DNA of 64,000 bases from Chromohalobacter sarecensis (lineage in GTDB: Bacteria > Pseudomonadota > Gammaproteobacteria > Pseudomonadales > Halomonadaceae): the NCBI RefSeq assembly GCF_023061135.1, contig NZ_JAKGAN010000007.1, positions 115,930 to 179,929 of the forward strand, in the 5' to 3' direction. Position 1 is the stretch's first letter, and every line of letters starts with the position of its first letter. Positions 57,387 through 64,000 of the stretch are shown one piece after another. A model generated the notes under the pieces. The model was given only the letters and a program-made list of their open reading frames with translations, was not told the origin of the DNA and searched no databases. The position numbers were made by a program, and so were the translations under genes.

Positions 57387-59417
57387 TTAGCCTAACTCAA
57401 TTAAGCGAGCCTTCAAGGTTTGCAATTGATCGCGTAGGCGTGTGGCTTCTTCGAACTCCAGGTTTTGTGCCGCTTCATGCATGGCGTCCTCGAGCTTACC
57501 GATTTCCCGGGATAGGCCCGAAGCATCCATCTGATTGAGTTGCTCGGCACTATAGTCACCCGGAGCTTCGGCAACGCGTTTGTCGGGGCGCTTGTTCCCG
57601 ACCTTCTTGCCCGGGGTCTGCGCCCCTTCCATGATATCGGCGACCGACTTCGTCACTGTCTTGGGCGTGATGCCATGCTCTTCATTGAAGGCGATCTGCT
57701 TATCACGCCGGCGCTCAGTTTCATCCATCGCTCGACGCATCGAATCCGTGATCCGATCACCGTAGAGAATCGCCTTACCGTGGGCGTTACGCGCCGCACG
57801 CCCGATCGTCTGGACCAGTGAGCGTTCGGCGCGCAGGAAGCCTTCCTTGTCGGCATCGAGAATCGCCACCAGCGATACTTCAGGAATATCGAGACCTTCA
57901 CGCAGCAAGTTGATGCCTACGAGTACGTCGAATTTCCCCAGCCGCAGATCGCGAATGATCTCTATGCGCTCGACAGTTTCGATATCGGAGTGCAAGTAAC
58001 GGACCCGGATATCATGCTCGCCGAGATACTCAGTGAGATCCTCGGCCATGCGTTTGGTCAGCGTCGTCACCAGAACGCGCTCCCCTACGTCGGTACGCAG
58101 CCGAATCTCGGAGAGCAGATCATCTACCTGCGTACCCGCAGGCCGCACTTCGATTTCAGGGTCCACCAAGCCGGTGGGACGCACGACCTGCTCGACGACC
58201 TGACCGGCATGTTCTGCCTCATACTTGCCCGGCGTCGCGGAAACGAAGGTGGCCTGCGGACAGATGCGCTCCCACTCTTCGAACTTCATGGGACGGTTGT
58301 CCAGCGCCGAGGGTAGCCGGAACCCATACTCGACCAACGTTTCCTTGCGTGAACGGTCCCCCTTGTACATGCCGCCCACCTGGGGAACGCTGACGTGGGA
58401 TTCGTCGATGAACAACAGTGCGTCATCCGGCAGATAATCGAAGAACGTCGGGGGTGCCTCGCCCGGCGCGCGCCCCGAGAGATAGCGCGAGTAGTTCTCG
58501 ATGCCGTTGCAATATCCCAGTTCGAGCATCATTTCGATGTCATAAAGCGTACGCTGCTCGAGACGCTGGGCCTCGACGAGCTTGTCGTTCTTGCGCAACC
58601 AGTCCAACCGCTCGGCTAGCTCGGCTTTGATGTCATCCACGGCGCCGAGAATCGTCTCGCGCGGCGTCACGTAGTGGCTTTTAGGATAAATCGTCATGCG
58701 CGGCACCTTGCCACGCACTTCACCGGTCAACGGGTCGAACAGGCTGATAGTCTCGATCTCGTCGTCGAATAGCTCTATTCTCACCGCTTCGTCTTCCGCA
58801 TCCGCCGGGAAGACATCGATGACATCCCCACGAACGCGATAAGTGCCGCGACGGAAATCCATGTCGTTGCGGGTATATTGCAGCTCGGCGAGACGCCGCA
58901 GGAAGGTGCGCTGATCGATCTGCTCGCCACGGTTGAAGTGCAAACGCATCTTCAGGTACTGATCGGGATCCCCCAAGCCGTATATGGCCGAGACGGAGAC
59001 CACAATCAGCGAATCACGGCGCTCCAGAAGCGCTTTGGTCGCCGAGAGACGCATCTGCTCGATATGGTCGTTGACCGAAGCATCCTTCTCGATGAAGGTG
59101 TCCGACGACGGCACATAGGCTTCCGGCTGATAGTAGTCGTAATACGAAACGAAATACTCGACCGCGTTATCGGGAAAGAAGCTCTTGAACTCGCCGTAAA
59201 GCTGGGCGGCCAGCGTCTTGTTCGGCGCCATGACGATGGTCGGACGCTGCAGGCGCTCCACCACGTTGGCCATGGTGAACGTTTTCCCCGACCCGGTGAC
59301 CCCGAGCAGCGTTTGATGCGCCAGTCCAGCGTTTAAGCCGTGGATCAAGCCCTCGATAGCCGACGGCTGATCGCCCGCAGGCTGGAATTGCGACTGAATG
59401 CGAAAGGGTTTGCTCAT
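57387..59417 (-). CDS. uvrB: Excinuclease ABC subunit UvrB
   Basis: Damage-verification helicase of nucleotide excision repair. 676 residues. Walker [17 protein letters not shown], beta-hairpin [19 protein letters not shown]-type DESHV ([11 protein letters not shown]), motif [11 protein letters not shown], and a C-terminal UVR domain [15 protein letters not shown] that binds UvrC. Start at 59417 ([11 protein letters not shown]). Confidence 0.98.
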   Translation of the reverse strand: MSKPFRIQSQFQPAGDQPSAIEGLIHGLNAGLAHQTLLGVTGSGKTFTMANVVERLQRPTIVMAPNKTLAAQLYGEFKSFFPDNAVEYFVSYYDYYQPEAYVPSSDTFIEKDASVNDHIEQMRLSATKALLERRDSLIVVSVSAIYGLGDPDQYLKMRLHFNRGEQIDQRTFLRRLAELQYTRNDMDFRRGTYRVRGDVIDVFPADAEDEAVRIELFDDEIETISLFDPLTGEVRGKVPRMTIYPKSHYVTPRETILGAVDDIKAELAERLDWLRKNDKLVEAQRLEQRTLYDIEMMLELGYCNGIENYSRYLSGRAPGEAPPTFFDYLPDDALLFIDESHVSVPQVGGMYKGDRSRKETLVEYGFRLPSALDNRPMKFEEWERICPQATFVSATPGKYEAEHAGQVVEQVVRPTGLVDPEIEVRPAGTQVDDLLSEIRLRTDVGERVLVTTLTKRMAEDLTEYLGEHDIRVRYLHSDIETVERIEIIRDLRLGKFDVLVGINLLREGLDIPEVSLVAILDADKEGFLRAERSLVQTIGRAARNAHGKAILYGDRITDSMRRAMDETERRRDKQIAFNEEHGITPKTVTKSVADIMEGAQTPGKKVGNKRPDKRVAEAPGDYSAEQLNQMDASGLSREIGKLEDAMHEAAQNLEFEEATRLRDQLQTLKARLIELG

Positions 59418-59471
59418 GAGTCTCACATAAGGGCGAGGTATGGGCCATTCAAGCCTCGACCGCACTCGCGG

Positions 59472-59873
59472 TCAGGCCGGGCGCGTGGTGATATCCACGT
59501 CGCTGACGGTCATCAGTCGCTGTATCGGGCAGCGATCGGCAATCTCGAGCAGACGATTCAGCGTCTCGGGGTTATCGATGCCCTGAAACGCCAGGGTCAC
59601 GGTAAGACGGTAATGACCACGCGCTTCATCGCTAGCATCGCGCTCGACGGTCGCGGTGATCGTTTCCACGGGCAAATGCTTGCGCCGTGCGTACATCAAG
59701 GCCGTCATGGCCTTGCACGCACCGAGCGACAGATCGAAATAGTCGTGCGGATCAGGAGCGCTTTCATCTCCGCCCACCTCTCTTGGAGCATCCACCGCCA
59801 ACGCCGCAAACTCCCTCACCGTCGCCTGCTGACGAAGTGATCCATCGCGCTGCGTAATGACTGTGATCGTCAT
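59472..59873 (-). CDS. OsmC-family protein
   Basis: 133 residues. OsmC fold: DPHDYFDLSLGACKAMTALMYARR carries the first redox cysteine, and DRCPIQRLM the second; these reduce organic hydroperoxides in Ohr/OsmC enzymes. Start at 59873 with GAGAGGGAACC before it. Between uvrB and an HMA-like small gene in the same direction. Stress peroxidase is likely; other OsmC-family roles possible. Confidence 0.88.
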   Translation of the reverse strand: MTITVITQRDGSLRQQATVREFAALAVDAPREVGGDESAPDPHDYFDLSLGACKAMTALMYARRKHLPVETITATVERDASDEARGHYRLTVTLAFQGIDNPETLNRLLEIADRCPIQRLMTVSDVDITTRPA

Positions 59874-59892
59874 GGTTCCCTCTCTATGGCAA

Positions 59893-60084
59893 TCAGTGTG
59901 CCTTGTATCCCAACGCATGGACGGTCCGCAGCAATGCCTCGCGCCGCACGCGCCCTTCCACTTCGGCGCCATGACGGCCAACTTCGGCTTCTTCGACGCC
60001 GTCCATTTCCATCAGAGCCGTGGTGATGCGATTGACATCCTCGGCACTGTCGACCTGCTCGAAGGTGAGTGCTATATGCGCCAT
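59893..60084 (-). CDS. HMA-fold-like small protein lacking CxxC
   Basis: 63 residues starting MAHIALTFEQVDSAEDVNRI. Predicted beta-alpha-beta-beta-alpha-beta like heavy-metal-associated domains (MDGVEEAEVGRHGAEVEG...ALLRTVHALGYKAH), but the metal-binding MxCxxC is absent and there are no cysteines at all. The start with GGAG 8 bases upstream is preferred over an ATG 18 bp earlier. Function unknown; 19 bp upstream of the OsmC gene. Confidence 0.75.
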   Translation of the reverse strand: MAHIALTFEQVDSAEDVNRITTALMEMDGVEEAEVGRHGAEVEGRVRREALLRTVHALGYKAH

Positions 60085-60243
60085 GGAGCTTTCTCCATCC
60101 ATTCATGTGTATGACGGAGAGAGTTTATCATGGCACAACAGCAGCGCCGCGATGGTTGGAAAATCCCTTACCCGCCCTGATATTCATGAGTGACATTTGA
60201 ATACGGTCGAGTGACCGTCGCGTTCGCGATACGGAGTTATTCC

Positions 60244-61290
60244 ATGAACGATTGGATCAGGCATCTTGAAACGCAAGGGCTAGTGCGCGCTGCGGAGAAT
60301 GAGTGGCACTTCGGCGAGGCCGTGTCCCAGGCGCGCGTGCCCTTGTCGTCCACGGCAATTGCGCCGTTGCCGCAGTACTCGATCATGGAAATTGCCGGTC
60401 CCGATGCCGAACGTTTTCTTCAGGGCCAGACCAGCGCCCAGGTGGCGCTTGCCGATGGTCAGTTCGCGCCTTTGACGGCATTTTGCTCTCCCAAAGGACG
60501 CGTGCTGGCCAACGGCCAATTGATGCGCGTGGACGAGACACGCTATTGGCTCGTGCTGGATATCGGCGTGGCCGATCCGCTGCACACGCATCTTGCGAAA
60601 TACGCCCCCTTTTACAAGGTCGAGATCACGCAGCCGGCGACGCGGATATTCGGTGTGCTGGGCGACGACGCAGTTGCTCAAGTCGAGGCGCAACTCAATG
60701 TCACTGCCCCTGACACATGGGCCATGGCTCAAAACGATGCAGCGGTCATCTTGCGCCATCCAGGCCCGATTCCTCGCTTCATGATCCTCGCTCCAGAAGA
60801 CGCGGCCCTGTCTGCATGGGAGGCTCTCGAGAGCCTCGCAACGCCCGTCGGCAACGCAGTATGGCGTTTGCAGGACATCCAGGCCGGTCTCGCCTGGCTG
60901 GGCGAGACGCAGCGTGACAGTTATCTCCCCCAGATGATCAATTGGGAAGCGTTGGGCGGAATCAGTTTTCGCAAAGGCTGCTACACCGGACAAGAAGTGG
61001 TCGCGCGGGCGCATTTCCGTGGCCAGGTCAAAAAGCGTCTGCTGCGTGCTCAGTCGGAAAACGCCACGTTACCAGCGCCGGGCACGCCCGTGCACGACGC
61101 TAACGGCAAGTCTCAAGGCGACGTCGTGTGCGCCGCCCTGAACGCAGATGGAAAAGCCGAGGTACTCGCTATCATCACCCAGCGCGACGAACCCCGCGAG
61201 CTCAACATCGATGGCGTGCCTCTCGAGCGCCTGACGTTGCCCTATGCAATCGAGCGTGTCGATCCGGAAAGCATGTCCCTTCAGGCCTGA
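60244..61290 (+). CDS. ygfZ: Folate-binding Fe-S cluster repair/tRNA-modifying protein YgfZ
   Basis: 348 residues. The family signature KGCYTGQEVVAR with its essential Cys is intact (FRKGCYTGQEVVARAHF). GcvT-like folate-binding domains. YgfZ supports MiaB-type and other Fe-S enzymes. Start at 60244 (MNDWIRHLETQ) after GGAGTTATTCC. Its last 10 bp overlap the convergent tatD gene. Confidence 0.95.
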   Translation: MNDWIRHLETQGLVRAAENEWHFGEAVSQARVPLSSTAIAPLPQYSIMEIAGPDAERFLQGQTSAQVALADGQFAPLTAFCSPKGRVLANGQLMRVDETRYWLVLDIGVADPLHTHLAKYAPFYKVEITQPATRIFGVLGDDAVAQVEAQLNVTAPDTWAMAQNDAAVILRHPGPIPRFMILAPEDAALSAWEALESLATPVGNAVWRLQDIQAGLAWLGETQRDSYLPQMINWEALGGISFRKGCYTGQEVVARAHFRGQVKKRLLRAQSENATLPAPGTPVHDANGKSQGDVVCAALNADGKAEVLAIITQRDEPRELNIDGVPLERLTLPYAIERVDPESMSLQA

Positions 61291-62060
61291 TGTGGCACCA
61301 ATCCGAATAGGCGGCGTGCGGTGGCGGTGCTCTGCGTCGCCACCATGTCGTAGGACTGCCCCCGCAGCTCAGCCACCGTTTTGCAGACAGCATGAACCTC
61401 GGATGGCTCATTGCGGCCCCCCTGCGCGCCGGAAAGCGGCATGTCGGGGCTATCGGTCTCGAGCACATAACCATCGTCGGGCAGCGAACGTATAGCACGA
61501 TGCAGGCGCTGGGCGCGTGTATAGGTCGCGCCCCCACCGAGCCCGAGGACGAATCCCAACGCCAGAAATCCCCGAGCTTGCTCCGGGCTTCCCGAGAACG
61601 CGTGTATCAGGCCACCGGCGGGCAACGCGAGCTGACGCAAGCGCTTGACCACCTGATCGTTGGCTTGCACGCAGTGAATCACGACCGGCAGATGGCGACG
61701 TTTCGCGATACGCAATTGCGCATCGAAAAGCTGCCACTGACGATTGAGATCACCCAAACGCGCATCGATGCCGCATTCACCGACGGCGACGGTATCCGGA
61801 TGAGCGTCGAGCTGAGCTTCAAGCGCGTCGGCATCTTCAGCCGCGTGTGTCTGAAGAAAGTAAGGGTGCAGCCCATAGCAAACGCTGATCTCCGGACGTT
61901 GCCCAAGATCGGCCACCTGAGGCCAACGTGCACGCGTCGTGCCAGGGATGATGTAATGCCCTACTCCGGCGTTGGCGGCACGCGCCAGTACAGCGTTGCG
62001 GTCTTCATTGAAGACATCGAAGTCGAGATGACAATGAGCATCGATCAGCGTCGCGGGCAT
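61281..62060 (-). CDS. tatD: TatD-family metal-dependent hydrolase
   Basis: 259 residues. Metal site DAHCHLDF, GECGIDARL, PVVIHC, HAFSGS and LETDSPDMP. TatD homologues are 3'-5' DNases or D-aminoacyl hydrolases; the exact substrate is not clear. Starts MPATLIDAHCH. 62 bp downstream of prfC in the same direction. Confidence 0.92.
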   Translation of the reverse strand: MPATLIDAHCHLDFDVFNEDRNAVLARAANAGVGHYIIPGTTRARWPQVADLGQRPEISVCYGLHPYFLQTHAAEDADALEAQLDAHPDTVAVGECGIDARLGDLNRQWQLFDAQLRIAKRRHLPVVIHCVQANDQVVKRLRQLALPAGGLIHAFSGSPEQARGFLALGFVLGLGGGATYTRAQRLHRAIRSLPDDGYVLETDSPDMPLSGAQGGRNEPSEVHAVCKTVAELRGQSYDMVATQSTATARRLFGLVPHQA

Positions 62061-62122
62061 AGTATGTCTCCCCGCCGACGCAGTCGAGAAGATGCGTCGG
62101 CGACAGGAACGCTAGCGAGGCG

Positions 62123-63712
62123 TTAGTGTTCACGCGTAGCACGGAATTCGACATCCGGCCAACGCTCTTGCGTCATCTGTAGATTGACGCGCGTCGGCGC
62201 CAGGTAGGTGAGATAGTCTCCACCATCCCAGGCAAGGTTGATGCTGGCCTTGCGCTTTAGCTCATCGAGCATCTTGGCATCGTTGCAATATACCCAACGC
62301 GCGGTTTGAACATTAACCGGCTCATAAAGGCAGTCGACCTTGTATTCCTGCTTCAGACGATGTGCGACGACATCGAACTGCAGCGACCCGACGGCACCGA
62401 CAATCAAGTCGTTGTTGTCCATCGGCATGAACACCTGTGTCGCGCCCTCCTCCGAGAGTTGCTTCAGTCCCTTTTGCAGGGCCTTCATCTTGAGCGGATC
62501 ACGCAACCGCACACGTTTGAACAGCTCGGGCGCAAAGTGTGGGATACCCGTGAAGCGCATATCTTCATTCAGGGTAAACGTATCGCCGATTTGAATAGTG
62601 CCATGGTTGTGCAAGCCGATGATGTCGCCGGGCCAGGCCTCTTCAACATGTGAGCGGTCGGAGGCCATGAAAGTCAGCGCGTCGGCAATCTTGACGTCTT
62701 TGCCGATACGCACGTGGCGCATCTTCATGTTCTTGTCGTACTTGCCTGAACACACCCGCAGGAAGGCAACTCGGTCACGGTGTTTGGGATCCATATTGGC
62801 CTGAATCTTGAAGACGAAGCCGGTGAAACGCTCGTCGCTTGCCTCTACGGTGCGCTTATCGGTATCGCGCGCTAACGGTGAGGGCGCATATTCGACGAAG
62901 CCATCGAGCATTTCACGCACACCGAAATTCCCCATCGCCGTTCCAAAATACACGGGGGTCAATTCGCCACGGCGATAGGCATCGAGATCGAAAGTGTGAG
63001 ACGCGCCGCGGACCAACTCGACTTCCGCTCGCAATTCCTCCGCCGCCTCCTTACCCAAAGTTTCCTCGACCTCGGGACTATCGAGCCCTTCGATGCGTAG
63101 ATCTTCCGGAATCCGGTTGCCCTGGCCCTGCTTGTAAAGGTGAATGACATCATTGTAGAGATGGTAGACACCACGAAAATGGCGTCCCATCCCCACCGGC
63201 CACGTCATAGGTGCACACTGAATGTTGAGTACCGTTTCGACTTCATCCATCACCTCGACCGGATCACGGATATCCCGATCCATCTTGTTGATGAATGTCA
63301 GGATTGGCGTCGTACGCAAACGACAGACGTCCATCAATTTGATCGTGCGGTCCTCGACCCCTTTGGCGCCATCGATCACCATCAGCGCCGAATCCACGGC
63401 CGTCAGTGTGCGGTAGGTGTCCTCGGAAAAGTCTTCGTGGCCAGGGGTATCGAGCAGATTAACGATCCGTCCGTTGTACGGGAACTGCATCACGGAAGTC
63501 GTCACCGAGATGCCACGCTCCTGCTCCATCTTCATCCAATCGGACGTCGCATGGCGTTCATCGCGCTTGCTCTTGACCGAGCCGGCGAGCTGAATCGCGT
63601 TACCGAACAGCAGCATTTTTTCGGTAATGGTGGTCTTGCCGGCGTCGGGGTGCGAGATGATGGCGAAGGTCCGGCGTAATTCTGCTTCTTTAGCCACTTG
63701 AGTATCTGACAT
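62123..63712 (-). CDS. prfC: Peptide chain release factor 3 PrfC
   Basis: GTPase that recycles RF1/RF2 from the ribosome. 529 residues. G1 [17 protein letters not shown]2 region [10 protein letters not shown]3 [17 protein letters not shown]4 TFINKMDR. The [17 protein letters not shown] segment is RF3-typical. Upstream of tatD. Confidence 0.97.
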   Translation of the reverse strand: MSDTQVAKEAELRRTFAIISHPDAGKTTITEKMLLFGNAIQLAGSVKSKRDERHATSDWMKMEQERGISVTTSVMQFPYNGRIVNLLDTPGHEDFSEDTYRTLTAVDSALMVIDGAKGVEDRTIKLMDVCRLRTTPILTFINKMDRDIRDPVEVMDEVETVLNIQCAPMTWPVGMGRHFRGVYHLYNDVIHLYKQGQGNRIPEDLRIEGLDSPEVEETLGKEAAEELRAEVELVRGASHTFDLDAYRRGELTPVYFGTAMGNFGVREMLDGFVEYAPSPLARDTDKRTVEASDERFTGFVFKIQANMDPKHRDRVAFLRVCSGKYDKNMKMRHVRIGKDVKIADALTFMASDRSHVEEAWPGDIIGLHNHGTIQIGDTFTLNEDMRFTGIPHFAPELFKRVRLRDPLKMKALQKGLKQLSEEGATQVFMPMDNNDLIVGAVGSLQFDVVAHRLKQEYKVDCLYEPVNVQTARWVYCNDAKMLDELKRKASINLAWDGGDYLTYLAPTRVNLQMTQERWPDVEFRATREH

Positions 63713-63849
63713 CGATATACTTCGCTGATTTGCGGCAGTCGATGCTGATAAAGCATCTGACTGAAAAGAATGGATTCTTGCCGCGAATTGTACTGCTTAG
63801 ACGTGCATGTGGGTAGAGGCTTCTAAACGCTAACGGCCTAGACATAAAA

Positions 63850-63877
63850 AACCCCCGCTTCATTCGAAGCGGGGGTT
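63850..63877 (-). terminator. Terminator of a gene beyond the right edge
   Basis: 12-bp stem AACCCCCGCTTC (63850-63861) with GAAGCGGGGGTT (63866-63877), 4-nt loop, followed on the minus strand by TTTTTT. Since prfC starts 138 bp to the left, it ends a leftward transcript from beyond 64000. Confidence 0.8.
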
Positions 63878-63962
63878 CTGAAATAAATGCCTGACGATGA
63901 TCGGGGCGGCCTTCCGCCGGGCGGCGCTCCGCTGCTCTTCATGGGGAAGCCCCTAAACGACA

Positions 63963-63989
63963 ACACCCCCGACCAATGGCCGGGGGTGT
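63963..63989. terminator. GC-rich hairpin at right edge
   Basis: Arms ACACCCCCG (63963-63971) and CGGGGGTGT (63981-63989) with a 9-nt loop. No clear T run on either strand, so a terminator or other RNA structure. Confidence 0.5.
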
Positions 63990-64000
63990 CGAAATAAATG

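Larger units (their letters stand above)
63713..64000. other. Intergenic region upstream of prfC, two hairpins
   Basis: 288 bp with no gene recognised. Holds the prfC promoter region, an intrinsic terminator reading leftwards (63850-63877) and a second GC hairpin at the right edge (63963-63989). Both hairpins are followed on the plus strand by the same decamer, GAAATAAATG (63880-63889 and 63991-64000). Confidence 0.7.

Overview
The window is about 64 kb of high-GC gammaproteobacterial chromosome. It carries ectABC (ectoine synthesis), Pseudomonas-like gene orders (aspS-yebC-ruvCAB-ybgC-tolQRAB-pal-cpoB; ubiG-mupP) and envelope machinery, which together point to a halophilic member of the Halomonadaceae. 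EctA, EctB and EctC read almost exactly as I remember the Chromohalobacter salexigens proteins, so Chromohalobacter is my best guess (inference). No rRNA, tRNA, CRISPR array or insertion sequence was recognised. Coding density is high and nearly every gene is intact; only metH is cut, by the left window edge.

Layout. 1-5.5 kb: metH (partial), nfuA, a KfrA-like coiled-coil DNA-binding protein divergent from a complete tyrosine recombinase across an AT-rich, palindrome-rich gap, then sufE. 5.5-10.2 kb: zur-hisI-yidD, then an operon of a retropepsin-like lipoprotein, an inactive transglutaminase fused to seven membrane helices, and a RimK-like ATP-grasp ligase. This conserved trio has little characterised function. 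10.37 kb: a near-perfect chromosomal dif site, which places the window at the replication terminus; all seven KOPS-like octamers I found point towards it. 10.5-14.6 kb: ectABC and gor. 14.7-22.3 kb: carbonic anhydrase, a five-gene peptide ABC transporter and a LysR regulator. 22.4-34.3 kb: yheT, msrA, ychJ, tamAB, an unknown membrane coiled-coil protein, sodB, a divergent UDP-glucose dehydrogenase relative and galU. 34.6-36.8 kb: ubiG, mupP and a YciK-type SDR. 36.8-47.5 kb: one long leftward block fmdB-aspS-yebC-ruvCAB-ybgC-tolQRAB-pal-cpoB. 47.7-50.6 kb: a hydroxyacid dehydrogenase, ribokinase and nucleoside hydrolase. 50.7-64 kb: acyP-yihY, a bifunctional NadM/Nudix protein, a second LysR, a cardiolipin synthase, fumarase, uvrB, OsmC with an HMA-like peptide, ygfZ, tatD and prfC, ending in two hairpins.

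How the genes work together. Envelope integrity is the main theme: Tol-Pal, TamAB, cardiolipin synthase, YidD, MupP recycling, GalU and the ATP-grasp/protease trio. The second theme is stress: ectoine, glutathione reductase, superoxide dismutase, MsrA, OsmC, and Fe-S repair or assembly (NfuA, SufE, YgfZ). The third is DNA maintenance: dif, RuvABC, UvrB.

Best candidates for something not fully described are the dif-proximal trio (6821-10209) and the recombinase/KfrA-like pair with its perfect 11-bp-arm palindrome (3730-3761). Several enzymes have altered active sites that can be read directly: the UDP-glucose dehydrogenase relative lacks the catalytic Cys, the Nudix box of the NadM fusion has Arg for a metal-binding Glu, and the HMA-like peptide has no CxxC.
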